Below, piece after piece: positions 18,468 to 27,529 of a stretch of 64,000 bases of DNA (the stretch's first letter is position 1; the number at the start of each line of letters is the position of its first letter). Under the pieces are notes generated by a model that was not told where the DNA came from, ran no database searches, and worked only from the letters and a program-made list of their open reading frames with translations. Position numbers and translations under genes: made by a program. Origin of the DNA: Fontivita pretiosa (lineage in GTDB: Bacteria; Planctomycetota; Phycisphaerae; Tepidisphaerales; Tepidisphaeraceae); assembly GCF_050410795.1 (NCBI RefSeq), contig NZ_CP191258.1, forward strand, positions 1,984,001 through 2,048,000. Direction: 5' to 3'.

Positions 18468-19033
18468 GGGTGAATCGTACGCGCGGCGGGCTGTGCAGGA
18501 GAGGTGGCTCAGCGGCGCAATTTTTGCCGGCCGCCGCCGCACGAGCGGCGCGGTGCATTTTATTGGCCACTGGAGCGGCGCGGAATCTGCGCTTCGGTCC
18601 GCTAAAGTTTGCGCGTCGGTGGTGCCGAACAATTGCCCCGGATGAAGGGGCTTGACGCCGCCAGTGGTTCGGCGGCGGCGGCCCGGCGCGGGCGAACGGA
18701 TTCGCGGCCGCGACATTTGGTTCTTACAGACAAGGAGGTCACCCACCCAGACACACTCGTCTTGCGCGGCGAGACCCGCATCGCGGCGCTCGTCGCAACC
18801 TCACACCGCCGGGGCGGAGCGCCGGCTCGGATTCTCCAGGACATCGGCGATCCGGTTTTCCGTGAGCAGTTGATTCATCAGAAGCGCGTGATCCATTCGT
18901 CCTGCTAAACGCCTGCTTCACGCGCATCAGTCCACGGCAAGCCACCAGTCGCCAAAGACAAACGTGACATCACCGTACCGGCGGGCACGGAGTCCTGCCG
19001 CGGGTTCATCCAGGTATCACGGAGGATACGCAC
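18468..19033. other. Intergenic region upstream of flagellin
   Basis: 566 bp between the divergent nucleotidyltransferase and flagellin genes. No convincing gene was found. AAGGAGGT at 18732-18739 resembles a very strong ribosome site but no start codon follows at useful distance. I looked for sigma28 and sigma54 boxes ahead of the flagellin gene and found no good match. CGGAGGAT at 19018-19025 is the flagellin ribosome site. Confidence 0.5.
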
Positions 19034-20437
19034 ATGAGTCGGATCAATACGAACATCGCTTCGCTCCAGGCCATCAACCGGTTGAGCAAGAACAACCAGG
19101 ACCTGGCGACGAGGCTACAGCGGCTTTCGACGGGCCTGAAGATCAACACGGGCAAGGACGCGCCGGCGGCGCTGATCGCCAGCGAAACCCTGCGCTCCGA
19201 AATCAACGGCATCAACCAGGCGATCGACAACTCGACGCGCGCCAACAACGTGATCAACACGGCCGAAGGCGCACTGGGCGAAGTGTCGGCGCTGCTGCTG
19301 GAAATCCAGGCGCTGACCAACGAGGCGGCCAACAACGGGGCGCTGTCGCGTCAGGAGATCGAGGCCAACCAGCTCCAGGTGGATTCGATCCTCAACAGCA
19401 TCAACCGGATCGCCAACACCACGCAGTTCAACGGGGTAAAGCTTCTCAACGGTTCGCTGGACTACACGACCAGCGGGGTGCTGAGCACGGCGATCGACGC
19501 CTATCAGATCAACGCCGCCAAGCTCCCGGACAATGGCTACCAGACGATCACGGTGGAAGTCACCAACAGCGCCGAGCTTGGGGAGGTGCAGTTCAGCGGG
19601 ACCAGCGTCAGCGGCGCGGTCACGATCGAGATCGCCGGGAACATCGGGACCGAGCAGCTTTCGTTCGCGTCGGGCACGGCGACCAGCGGAATCGCCTTTG
19701 CGGTCAATCAGCTCGCCGGCGCCACAGGCGTCAGCGCGGTGGTCTCGGGCGGCGTGCTGCGGTTCACCTCAACCGCGTACGGCTCGGATCAGTTCGTGAG
19801 CGTCAAGACGATCAGCGGCACGTTCGTCAACGGCAAGGATTTTGGCGAAGATGCGCAGGTGAACATCAACGGCGCGCAGGCGGAGGTCAAGGGGCTGGTG
19901 GCGTCGGTGCGCACGGGCAACCTGGATCTGAGTCTGACCCTGGACCCGGCCTTTGCGCAGAACACGACGACGGGAACGACCAGCTTCACGATCACCGGAG
20001 GCGGGGCGCGCTTCCAGATCGGCTCGGAAGTCAACCGCCAGGGGCAGATTCATGTCGGGATCAGCTCGGTCTCGACGACCAAGCTGGGCAATGAGGTGGT
20101 GGGGTTCCTCTCGAGCCTGGCCAGCGGCGGGGCCAACTCGCTGGTGGGCGGCAATACGATCCAGGCGCAGAAGGTGATCACGGCGGCGATTCGTCAGGTG
20201 GCGACGCTTCGTGGGCGTCTGGGGGCGCTACAGAAGAACGTTTTGGAGACCAACGTCAACAGTCTCCAGATCGCCCTGGAGAACGTGACGGCCAGCGAGA
20301 GCGCGATACGGGACGCGGACTTTGCCGCGGAAACCGCCAGGCTCACGCGGGCCCAGATCCTGGTTCAGGCCAACACGTCGGTTCTGGCGCAGGCCAACGC
20401 CGCGCCGCAGAACGTGCTGGCGCTGTTGGGCGGTTAA
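19034..20437 (+). CDS. fliC: Flagellin
   Basis: 467 aa, subunit of the flagellar filament. The N-terminal D0/D1 region is canonical (SRINTNIASLQAINRLSKNN, residues 2-21, then LSTGLKINTGKDAPAALIAS). The C-terminal D1/D0 helices are NVTASESAIRDADFAAETAR, then LTRAQILVQANTSVLAQANA and PQNVLALLGG, where the polymerisation residues lie. The central region (about 150-370) is a Gly/Thr/Ser-rich variable domain. There is no signal peptide, as expected for type III export. A GGAGG site precedes the ATG by nine bases and a strong terminator follows, so it is a single-gene unit. No other flagellar gene is in the window. Confidence 0.97.
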   Translation: MSRINTNIASLQAINRLSKNNQDLATRLQRLSTGLKINTGKDAPAALIASETLRSEINGINQAIDNSTRANNVINTAEGALGEVSALLLEIQALTNEAANNGALSRQEIEANQLQVDSILNSINRIANTTQFNGVKLLNGSLDYTTSGVLSTAIDAYQINAAKLPDNGYQTITVEVTNSAELGEVQFSGTSVSGAVTIEIAGNIGTEQLSFASGTATSGIAFAVNQLAGATGVSAVVSGGVLRFTSTAYGSDQFVSVKTISGTFVNGKDFGEDAQVNINGAQAEVKGLVASVRTGNLDLSLTLDPAFAQNTTTGTTSFTITGGGARFQIGSEVNRQGQIHVGISSVSTTKLGNEVVGFLSSLASGGANSLVGGNTIQAQKVITAAIRQVATLRGRLGALQKNVLETNVNSLQIALENVTASESAIRDADFAAETARLTRAQILVQANTSVLAQANAAPQNVLALLGG

Positions 20438-20464
20438 CCCCACGATAGCAGGATGAACCCGGAG

Positions 20465-20502
20465 AGGCCGGCGTCGAAAGGCGCCGGCCTTTCTTGATTT
20501 TT
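20465..20502 (+). terminator. Rho-independent terminator of the flagellin gene
   Basis: A perfect 9-bp GC-rich stem, AGGCCGGCG at 20465-20473 with CGCCGGCCT at 20482-20490, closes an eight-base loop and is followed by TTCTTGATTTTT. It begins 27 bp after the flagellin stop codon. Confidence 0.9.
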
Positions 20503-20539
20503 GGGCGTGCCGAAATCGATCCGGGCAACCCTGCCCGGC

Positions 20540-20773
20540 TCACTCCGCAGGGCACGGGCCCGGGCCACCGCAGCGGCAGCACATGCCGGGTGCGGCCGAG
20601 GACGACGCGCTGCCGGACTGCTCGGCGCCGACGGCGAAGACGCTGAGCATGCGGGCGGTCTGCGTCGAGCCGCACTGTGGGCATGGCACGGCCAGGTCCT
20701 GCTCGCTGATGTTCCGCACCAGTCGCTCAAACTTGCTGTTACAACTCTTGCAGGTGTACTCGTAAATCGGCAC
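20540..20773 (-). CDS. FmdB family zinc-ribbon protein
   Basis: 77 aa. The N-terminus PIYEYTCKSCNSKFERLVRN is the FmdB-type zinc ribbon, with CxxC at residues 8-11 and a second CxxC (CPQCGS, near 31-34). The C-terminus is Ser/Ala-rich and ends in another Cys cluster (CCRCGGPGPC) that could bind metal. The start is GTG at 20773 with GGAGG nine bases upstream. A paralogue lies at 62391. The family is named for a regulator of formamidase but its general role is unknown. Confidence 0.88.
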   Translation of the reverse strand: MPIYEYTCKSCNSKFERLVRNISEQDLAVPCPQCGSTQTARMLSVFAVGAEQSGSASSSAAPGMCCRCGGPGPCPAE

Positions 20774-20807
20774 GTCTGGATTCCTCCGAAAGCGCTCAGC
20801 CGTTCAC

Positions 20808-22154
20808 TTACGATGCGCGAAGTCTGCCGTCTCGCCAAGTCAGCTCCAGCCTGCCGCCGGCGCGGACCAGCTCAAGCAGTCGGTTTCCGCAGGCGGCGGC
20901 GCGCCAGCCCTTGAGCAGATTCAGCTCGGCAGATTCTATGCCCTGGGTCAGGGCGCGGTGCAATTCGGCGATTTCCTGACGGCTGGTGACCAGGGCCGGA
21001 TCGATCGCCTGTCCCGCGCAAAGAGCCGAGGCGGCGGCGAAGAGGCTGTCGGCGGCGAAGCGCTGGCTGGGAGTGGGTTCGATGTTGCGGACGACCGGGC
21101 GCTGCGAAGGTGGCACGGCCAGCCCGCGCAGAGTTGCTTCCACAATCGCCGCGCCGTGCGCCGCTTCGATCGGTCGCGGCAGCCCCTTGACCCGGCTGAG
21201 TTTTTCGACGGATTTGACCGGTGAGCGCGCCAGGTCCAGCAGGATCTCGTCCTTGAGGAAGGCTCGCGGGGGCAGGTCGTGCGCGCGTGCGGCGGCGTCG
21301 CGCCAGATCGTCAATTCGCGCAGCACCGCCAGGTGCTGCGGGGTGAGCGATCCGGCGCCGCGGATACGCAGGAAACTGCTTTGCGGATCGAACTCGTATC
21401 GCCGCGGATCGCACAACGCGGCGCATTCCTCGCGTGCCCATTCGGCGTGGCCGAGTTCCTCCAGCCGTTTGCCCAGGACGGCGGCAACCGCAGGCAGATA
21501 TCGCACGTCGTCGGCGGCGTATTTGAGCTGAAGCGGCGTGAGGGGGCGCTGGTCCCAGTGCGTGAAGGTCAATCCCTTGCCGATCTTCACCTTCAGCAAC
21601 TCGTGAATCAGCTTGCTCAGTCCCACCGGATAGCACAGCCCGACGAATCCGGCGGCGATCTGTGTATCGAAGATATTGGCGGCGGGCGAACCGGTCAGCC
21701 GGTGCACCGGCTCGATATCCTGCTCGCCAGCGTGGACGATCTTCTGGATCGATGGATCGCACAGCAGTTGCCAGAAGGGACGCAGATCCAGCCCGGCCAG
21801 CGGGTCGATCAGCCCGATGCGCTGGGTGGTGGCAGCCTGGATCAGGCAGAGGCGCGGGTAATAGCTCAGCTCGCCGATGAACTCGCTGTCATAGGCGAAG
21901 CTGTGTTGCTGGCGGAGGTGCTGGATGAACTCAGCCAGGGCGGTGCTGGTGGTGATCAGTTCGCCCGGACCCGGCGGGACCAGGGGATGGTCGATGATTT
22001 TTTCATGGACGAGGTTGGATGCATCGGCATGGGCCGAGGCGTGCTGGCGCGCGCGATGCTGGGTACGGGAGTAGCGCTGCGGGGTGGCCTGACCGGCGGA
22101 TGAACCAGCCGGCGAGTGGGAGGATGGGGAAGATGCCGACGATGATGTATCCAT
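20808..22154 (-). CDS. rnd: Ribonuclease D family 3'-5' exonuclease (DEDD, HRDC)
   Basis: 448 aa. The exonuclease domain has all three DEDD motifs: FAYDSEFIGE (ExoI), NIFDTQIAAGF (ExoII) and LKYAADDVRYL (ExoIII, DEDDy type). HRDC-like helical domains follow from about residue 270, including LARSPVKSVEKLSRVKGLP. It trims tRNA and other stable RNA 3' ends. ATG at 22154 follows GGAGAGA closely; the longer frame to 22367 has no family similarity. The first 65 residues are Ser/Ala/His-rich, probably disordered and unusual for RNase D. Confidence 0.9.
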   Translation of the reverse strand: MDTSSSASSPSSHSPAGSSAGQATPQRYSRTQHRARQHASAHADASNLVHEKIIDHPLVPPGPGELITTSTALAEFIQHLRQQHSFAYDSEFIGELSYYPRLCLIQAATTQRIGLIDPLAGLDLRPFWQLLCDPSIQKIVHAGEQDIEPVHRLTGSPAANIFDTQIAAGFVGLCYPVGLSKLIHELLKVKIGKGLTFTHWDQRPLTPLQLKYAADDVRYLPAVAAVLGKRLEELGHAEWAREECAALCDPRRYEFDPQSSFLRIRGAGSLTPQHLAVLRELTIWRDAAARAHDLPPRAFLKDEILLDLARSPVKSVEKLSRVKGLPRPIEAAHGAAIVEATLRGLAVPPSQRPVVRNIEPTPSQRFAADSLFAAASALCAGQAIDPALVTSRQEIAELHRALTQGIESAELNLLKGWRAAACGNRLLELVRAGGRLELTWRDGRLRAS

Positions 22155-22457
22155 AATCTCTCCGTCCCGCGGCGGTCGGCGGCTGAAGCGGCTGCGGCGC
22201 GCAAAAACACCTGTGCCTCGCCGTGGCCCCGCCGGCCGCGGTTTTATCCGGACACTCCCCGGGGCAACTTCGTGCCACCGGTCGGGCGTATCAAGCATAT
22301 TTTGCGCGATTTGGCCTCGAAAAGCTGCGGTTGTTCGCGATTTTGATGGATTTCGGGCAGCGCCCAAGTTAGTCTTGCCGATTCAACTGTCGGCGGCCGC
22401 GGTGGTGCCCCCGGACAGTCGGCCGTGTGGCATTCCCGGCAAGCGAGGAATGTAGCT

Positions 22458-22817
22458 ATGAATCTTGAGTATGCGGTGGATCGGCTTTACGAAGTGGGTT
22501 GGCTGCCGACGGTGGGGATGGAGCTGGAGACGCTGCCAGACGGACGGCGGTATCCGTCGGTGCTGGCGGTGCAGCGGGAGTTCGCCCGCACGGGACTGGA
22601 GCTGGCCATCAAACACAACCTGATGTTCAACTGCTACCGGGCGACGTGGGGTCCGGCCGGCGAGCCGCTGGACGAGCGCCACGCCGCCGACGAACGCCAC
22701 GGCACGGTCGTCGGCGCCTGCGAGCGTGAGGCGGCGGTTTACGCGCTGGCGCAGCTCCATGAAGCACAGCTCCGTGCCGCGCACAGCGAACGACAACTGG
22801 CCGGCGCGGCCGTTTGA
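22458..22817 (+). CDS. Conserved-looking hypothetical protein
   Basis: 119 aa with a ribosome site GAGGAA upstream of ATG 22458, and followed at 60 bp by a good terminator, which supports a real transcript. The sequence is soluble with an amphipathic, partly acidic composition (VDRLYEVGWLPTVGMELETL, DERHAADERHGTVVGACERE). No motif was recognised. It reads away from the divergent RNase D gene, so the roughly 300 bp between them should carry both promoters. Confidence 0.7.
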   Translation: MNLEYAVDRLYEVGWLPTVGMELETLPDGRRYPSVLAVQREFARTGLELAIKHNLMFNCYRATWGPAGEPLDERHAADERHGTVVGACEREAAVYALAQLHEAQLRAAHSERQLAGAAV

Positions 22818-22878
22818 CAAGGTGGTGCGACACATCCGGGCGGCATCGATCCGGCAAATGCAATCCTTCGGGAAGCTC

Positions 22879-22911
22879 AGGGCGCTTGCTCAAGCCAGCG
22901 CCCTTTTGATT
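22879..22911 (+). terminator. Rho-independent terminator after the 119-aa gene
   Basis: AGGGCGC at 22879-22885 pairs with GCGCCCT at 22898-22904 around a 12-base loop, followed by TTTGATTG. It is 62 bp after the stop codon. Confidence 0.75.
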
Positions 22912-23098
22912 GCTGTTCGGATTGGGCACTTGTGTGGCGGGCGATAGCCGCTGGCCGCCATCCCCCTCTCGGTTCGTTCGCAAGCCCATGAGGGCAAAAG
23001 TACAATTCAGCAATGCCGGGTAACCGCCAGAAGCTCATTTGTGAGGCGAAGTATCGGGCGGCTCTGTCGCCCGGTCATCTCGGCCCTCAGGTCGTGGC

Positions 23099-25225
23099 AT
23101 GATTCTCATGGCTGCTGCGAACAGTTCGACTGCGCATATGGGAGAACCAGTCGCCAGCGAGCGGCTGGAGTCTGCATCGCATGCACGCCGGCCGCTGCCA
23201 GGGGTTGCGTGCCTGATCCTGCTGGCCGCAGTCGTCTGGTACATCTACGGCCGGGCAACGGGCGCACCGTTCGTCTTCGACGACGACGCGAGCATCGTGC
23301 AGAACCAGACGATTCGCTCGCTGTGGCCGCCGTCGGTTCCGCTGCGCGCTCCCAGGGACTACCCCACCGCCGGACGACCGCTGGTGAATCTGTCTTTCGC
23401 GATCAACTACTTTTTCGGGGAGCTGAATCCGCGCGGGTACCACCTGTTCAACCTGATCCTGCACGTGCTGAGCGGATGGCTGCTGTTCGAGCTGATCCGG
23501 CGAACGCTGCGGCTGGAGCGATTCGCCGGCCGTTACGAAGGTGCAGCCGACTGGTTGGCTTTGATGATCGCATTGCTGTGGACGGTGCATCCGCTACAGA
23601 CCGAGGCGGTGCAGTATGTCACTCAGCGCACGGAACTGATGATGGGACTGTTTTACCTGGCGACGATGCGCTGCGCGCTGGGTTACTGGGCGGCTCCAGC
23701 GGGCAGTGCAACGCGCGGCGTATGGGCGGCGGCAGCGACGCTGGCGTGCCTGGCGGGAATGGCCTGCAAGGAAGTGATGGTATCAGCTCCCATCGCGGTG
23801 TTGCTTTTCGAGCGCACCATGCTCGGCGACCGCACATCCATTGGGCAGGCGCTGCGAAGGTCCTGGCCTTTGTACGCCGGGCTGGCGCTTGGCTGGGTAC
23901 TGCTGCTGTACCTGAACATCGACGGGCCGCGCTCTGCTTCGGCGGGTCTGGCTTATCGGCAGCACATCAGCCTGATGGCCTGGTGGCTGACGCAGACCAG
24001 GGTGTTGATGATGTACCTGCGGCTGGTGTTCTGGCCAGCGCCGCTGATCATTCATTACGAGATGCCTCTGCTGGAGCCGAAGCTGGAGCAGGTCTGGCCT
24101 TGGCTGACGCCGATCCTGCTGATCGTGCTGGGCAGCCTGATCGGGCTGTGGCGGCGGCGGCCGGCGGGGTTTCTGGGCGCCGTGGCGCTGATGATCCTGG
24201 CACCAACCAGCATCGTGCCGATCGTCACCGAGATGGCCGCCGAGCGACGCATGTACCTGCCGCTGGCGGTGGTGCTCACGCTTCTGGTCGTCGGCGGATA
24301 CAGGGCGCTGGGTTGGTTGACCCGCCGGCTGGGAATAGATGTGGATGATGAGAGTGAAAACAGTCAAACAGAACAGGACCCTGCAACGGCGGAAAGTCCC
24401 AACGCCCTGGTGGCAACCAGCGTGGCGACGCTGCTGGCAGTGGTGGTCCTGGCGTGGGTCAGCATCCATCGTCTGGACGACTACCGCGATGAAGTGACCC
24501 TCTTCCAGCAGGCGCTTCAGTACCAGCCCGACAACCTGTTGGTGAATGCGAACCTTGGCCGGGCTCTGGTGGCAGCGGGTCAAATCGAGCAGGCGATGCG
24601 TCATTACCGCCACGCGTTGCAACTGAACCCCAACTTCGTGCCCGCCCTGTACAACCTGGGCAATGCCTATTCCAAGCTTGGCCGCCGCTCCGAAGCGCTG
24701 GACTGTTATGAGGCGGTGTTGCGTATCCAACCAAGTCACCGCGAGGCCCACAACAACCTGGGCAAGCTGCTGAGCGAAATGGGACAAGGTGACGAAGCGA
24801 TCCCCATGCTCCAGCGGGCGGTGGAACTGGCGCCGCAGAATCCTCGTGCACATCTGAACCTTGGAGTGGCGCTGCTTCGTGCCGGACAGGTCGATCAGGC
24901 CATCGCAGAGCATCACAAATCGCTGGAGCTGAGGCCGGATTATCCCGAGGCACACCATAATCTGGGCGCCATTTACCTGAGTCGGGCCCAGCCTGCCGAG
25001 GCGATCGCGCACTTGGAGCAGGCGGTGCGGAACAAGCCGGATTACCTTAAGGCATGGATCAAGCTCGCCGACGCCTACGCGTCGACGGGGCGCAACGACC
25101 AGGCCGTCGCCTGCGTGCGCCGTGCATTGGATCTGGCCGCAGCTTCGGGTCAATCCGACATGCTCGAGGAACTGAAATCGCGGCTCGGCCGACTTCAGTC
25201 TCAGCCGATGAACCCCGGCCAGTGA
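23099..25225 (+). CDS. TMTC-like integral membrane protein with C-terminal TPR repeats
   Basis: 708 aa. The first 460 residues are a multi-spanning GT-C-type membrane region: a hydrophobic segment near 37-55, then PFVFDDDASIVQNQTIRSLW with the acidic motif expected in the first luminal loop of GT-C glycosyltransferases, RPLVNLSFAINYFFGELNPR, and a DUF1736-like segment RVLMMYLRLVFWPAPLIIHY. Residues 485-700 hold about six TPRs (for example NPNFVPALYNLGNAYSKLGR). This architecture matches TMTC proteins, which are O-mannosyltransferases in animals; bacterial members are uncharacterised. ATG at 23108 is an alternative start. Function in protein glycosylation is inference. Confidence 0.8.
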   Translation: MILMAAANSSTAHMGEPVASERLESASHARRPLPGVACLILLAAVVWYIYGRATGAPFVFDDDASIVQNQTIRSLWPPSVPLRAPRDYPTAGRPLVNLSFAINYFFGELNPRGYHLFNLILHVLSGWLLFELIRRTLRLERFAGRYEGAADWLALMIALLWTVHPLQTEAVQYVTQRTELMMGLFYLATMRCALGYWAAPAGSATRGVWAAAATLACLAGMACKEVMVSAPIAVLLFERTMLGDRTSIGQALRRSWPLYAGLALGWVLLLYLNIDGPRSASAGLAYRQHISLMAWWLTQTRVLMMYLRLVFWPAPLIIHYEMPLLEPKLEQVWPWLTPILLIVLGSLIGLWRRRPAGFLGAVALMILAPTSIVPIVTEMAAERRMYLPLAVVLTLLVVGGYRALGWLTRRLGIDVDDESENSQTEQDPATAESPNALVATSVATLLAVVVLAWVSIHRLDDYRDEVTLFQQALQYQPDNLLVNANLGRALVAAGQIEQAMRHYRHALQLNPNFVPALYNLGNAYSKLGRRSEALDCYEAVLRIQPSHREAHNNLGKLLSEMGQGDEAIPMLQRAVELAPQNPRAHLNLGVALLRAGQVDQAIAEHHKSLELRPDYPEAHHNLGAIYLSRAQPAEAIAHLEQAVRNKPDYLKAWIKLADAYASTGRNDQAVACVRRALDLAAASGQSDMLEELKSRLGRLQSQPMNPGQ

Positions 25226-25244
25226 CCGGTATCGGTCGATCCGA

Positions 25245-26354
25245 TCACTTCACCGTCGCCGGCTCCAGCAGCGTGTTCCACTTCCTGGGCTTGCGGGTCT
25301 TCCAGGCGCCTTTGTGATAGGCGTAACCGGCGATCAGCGGCACGGCCAGCGTGGCCTCGCTGAAGACCATCTGCTCGTAGGCGGTATCGACCTTACCCCA
25401 ACTGCTGGCCTCCTTGAGGGTGCTGCTGGACAGCGCCCCGTCGCGGACGTCGGCGACGGTGATCTGGATGGCGTATTTGTGCATCGGCGCGTCGTATCCG
25501 AGCGTCTCGGCGCAGACCACGATGTCCTGGGTGAAGTTCTTGGGCACTCCGCCGCCAACCATGAAGATGCCGGTCTGCTCGGTCTTGATCTTCAGCAGGG
25601 TCAGCTCGTAGAAGTCCTTGCCGCTGTCATGGCTCATCCGCGGGTTGTCGCCGCGGTTGACCAGGTGGGCAACCAGTCCGAAACCGGCGGAGCTGTCGCT
25701 CAGTGCCGGGGCGAAGATCGGCACATCTTTGAGATAGGCTTCATAGACGATCGAATCGGGGCATTTGGGGCCGCCGTGGTTTTCCAGCCACTGCCCGCAG
25801 GCGCGGAAAAACTCGCGCGAGCTGCTGGGGCGAGGCTCCATCGTCTCGATGACCCGGTGCGTGGTCTCATCGCAGATCCGCAACTGTTCCTCATCGATCA
25901 GGGTATCGTAGATCCGGTCGATCGCGTGATCGCGAAGCTCGCTGTCAAACAGCCCGCTCTTGAGCTTCTCTTCGGCGATGTAGTGACGGAAGCCCAGGGC
26001 CTCGAAGAAATCCTGATCGACGATGTTGGCGCCGGTGGCGACGACGGCATCGACCATGTTGTTGCGGATCATGTCCACGAACACCTTCTTCAGCCCCGCG
26101 CTGATGAGCGAGCCGGCCAGTGTGAGAATGATCCCGCACTGCTCGTCGCGGAGCATGCGGTCGTAGATGTCGGCGGCGCGGTACAGGTCGCGTGCGCTGT
26201 AGGCCATGTGCTTCATGTCTTCCACAAGCTGCGCGATTCCCGGGTGCCGGGTGATGTCGATGTGTTCAATGGTCTGGCGCAGGTATTTGCGCTTGTCCTG
26301 AGTGTGATGGGCCTTGAGCGGCTTGGTGTTCAAAGGTGATTCGTTGCCTGCCAT
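25245..26354 (-). CDS. Deoxyhypusine synthase-like protein (probable homospermidine synthase)
   Basis: 369 aa. Family landmarks are ILTLAGSLISAGLKKVFVDM, VATGANIVDQDFFEALG, FMVGGGVPKNFTQDIVV and the active-site block SSWGKVDTAYEQMVFSEATL, in which the Lys of SWGK forms the enzyme imine in deoxyhypusine synthase. Bacteria lack hypusinated eIF5A; bacterial members of this group are known or proposed to make homospermidine from spermidine and putrescine. Start ATG 26354 is set by AGGAGG eight bases upstream; an open frame continues to 26402. The leader contains a palindrome and a structured element ending in a U-rich tract on this strand. Confidence 0.87.
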   Translation of the reverse strand: MAGNESPLNTKPLKAHHTQDKRKYLRQTIEHIDITRHPGIAQLVEDMKHMAYSARDLYRAADIYDRMLRDEQCGIILTLAGSLISAGLKKVFVDMIRNNMVDAVVATGANIVDQDFFEALGFRHYIAEEKLKSGLFDSELRDHAIDRIYDTLIDEEQLRICDETTHRVIETMEPRPSSSREFFRACGQWLENHGGPKCPDSIVYEAYLKDVPIFAPALSDSSAGFGLVAHLVNRGDNPRMSHDSGKDFYELTLLKIKTEQTGIFMVGGGVPKNFTQDIVVCAETLGYDAPMHKYAIQITVADVRDGALSSSTLKEASSWGKVDTAYEQMVFSEATLAVPLIAGYAYHKGAWKTRKPRKWNTLLEPATVK

Positions 26355-26382
26355 GGTGAGCACCTCCTGAAGCCAGTGGCGG

Positions 26383-26400
26383 GTCCCGCTTAAGCGGGAC
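26383..26400 (-). promoter_or_regulatory. 18-bp perfect palindrome in the DHS-like leader
   Basis: GTCCCGCTTAAGCGGGAC is a perfect dyad about 30 bp upstream of the DHS-like start codon. It could be an operator or a small RNA hairpin adjacent to the ribosome site. No regulator gene is nearby. Confidence 0.5.
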
Positions 26401-26418
26401 ATGGATCAATAAACGCAA

Positions 26419-26489
26419 AAAGCCACCGCAGGCCGCTACGGTGTTCCGAAGTGGCATCGGAACCCGCCATTGCGGGCCGGGGTGGCTTT
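26419..26489 (-). ncRNA. Candidate structured leader/attenuator upstream of the DHS-like gene
   Basis: A three-way junction can be drawn with perfect stems: an outer 9-bp helix (26419-26427 with 26481-26489, AAAGCCACC with GGTGGCTTT), a 7-bp hairpin (26443-26449 with 26457-26463, GTTCCGA with TCGGAAC) and a 5-bp hairpin (26463-26467 with 26472-26476). On the minus strand the outer helix runs straight into TTTTTGCGTTTATT, like a terminator. The 7-bp hairpin loop contains GTGGC, complementary to the outer strand GCCAC, offering an alternative pairing. It sits in the divergent gap with the uracil-DNA glycosylase gene. I do not recognise a known riboswitch class. Confidence 0.5.
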
Positions 26490-26563
26490 GATCAGACGTT
26501 GATATATTTCCATGCTGATGCGAGCCAGTCAAGGGATTGTTCGCGTTGGGGCGGCGAATTAGC

Positions 26564-27529
26564 ATGCGAGCCGTGGCCAAGCCAGAGCGGGCAAAGAGCA
26601 GAGGGGCGGACGAATCGGCGGCGTTGCGTGCGCGGATTCGCCTGGCACTGCGGGCGGAGCAGGCGTTTGGGGTGAGCGTTGTGCCTGCGGAATCAGACAG
26701 GCCGCTGGCGGCGGCGCCCCAGAGCCGCCGCAGCGATACCGAGACCGCCGCCAGGCCCGTGCCGGCGGCGGCGACCGCGCCGGCGAAGCCCCCGCCGCCC
26801 GGCGCCGCGGTTGGTGGCACGGACCTGTTCGGGAATCGGGTCGCCGCAACACCCGCCGCCGCGGCCGTTCAGAGCCCACCGCCGCCGCCAACGCTGCTTG
26901 GCGCGTCCGCATTCACAACCCCGCCGCTTTCCACCGAGGAGAAAATCGCGCGATTGCGGGAAATGGACGAAAAGGAAGTCCGCGGCTGCACCAAGTGCCG
27001 CCTGTGCGAATCCCGCACCCACACGGTCTTCGGCGAAGGCTCGCCCGATGCAGCCATCATGTTCATCGGGGAAGGCCCCGGAGAAAACGAAGACCTTCAG
27101 GGCCGGCCCTTTGTCGGGCGGGCAGGAGAGCTGCTGAACAAGTGGATTGCGGCGATGGGGCTGCGTCGTGAGCAGGTGTACATCACGAACATCGTCAAGT
27201 GCCGTCCGCCGGGAAATCGCGAGCCTGCCGCCGACGAAGTGGCCGCATGCGCACCGTACCTGGAACGTCAGATCGAAATCATCCGCCCCCGGGTGATCAT
27301 CACGCTGGGCCGGCCGGCATCGCAACACATGCTCCAGACCAGGGAGTCGATGGGACGGATGCGCGGGCAGTGGCACGAGTGGCGCGGCATCAAGCTGATG
27401 CCGACGTATCACCCGGCCTACGTATTGAGGAACTACAGCTACGAGACACGATCGGCAGTGTGGAGCGACTTGCAGGCGGTGATGAAGGAGCTTGGCTTGC
27501 CGCTGCCGAGGCGACAGCGGCGCGAATGA
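26564..27529 (+). CDS. Family 4 (Fe-S) uracil-DNA glycosylase
   Basis: 321 aa. The catalytic domain starts near residue 125 and has the family 4 motif GEGPGENEDLQGRPFVGRAG (169-188), plus LMPTYHPAYVLRN, the second active-site motif. Four Cys for the 4Fe-4S cluster are visible: GCTKCRLC, then KCRPPGNR and ACAPYLERQ. It removes uracil from DNA in base excision repair. The first 120 residues are Ala/Pro-rich low complexity, an unusual extension for this roughly 200-aa family. ATG at 26564 is preferred; TTG at 26537 is possible. Confidence 0.9.
   Translation: MRAVAKPERAKSRGADESAALRARIRLALRAEQAFGVSVVPAESDRPLAAAPQSRRSDTETAARPVPAAATAPAKPPPPGAAVGGTDLFGNRVAATPAAAAVQSPPPPPTLLGASAFTTPPLSTEEKIARLREMDEKEVRGCTKCRLCESRTHTVFGEGSPDAAIMFIGEGPGENEDLQGRPFVGRAGELLNKWIAAMGLRREQVYITNIVKCRPPGNREPAADEVAACAPYLERQIEIIRPRVIITLGRPASQHMLQTRESMGRMRGQWHEWRGIKLMPTYHPAYVLRNYSYETRSAVWSDLQAVMKELGLPLPRRQRRE

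Noticed and set aside
18729..18765. Very strong ribosome-site-like AAGGAGGT as start of a gene before flagellin
   Set aside because: No start codon at suitable spacing, and the overlapping frames lack coding character.
23783..25153. 456-codon minus-strand open frame opposite the TMTC-like gene
   Set aside because: His/Gln/Arg-rich antisense translation with no motif; the plus strand shows membrane segments and regular TPRs.
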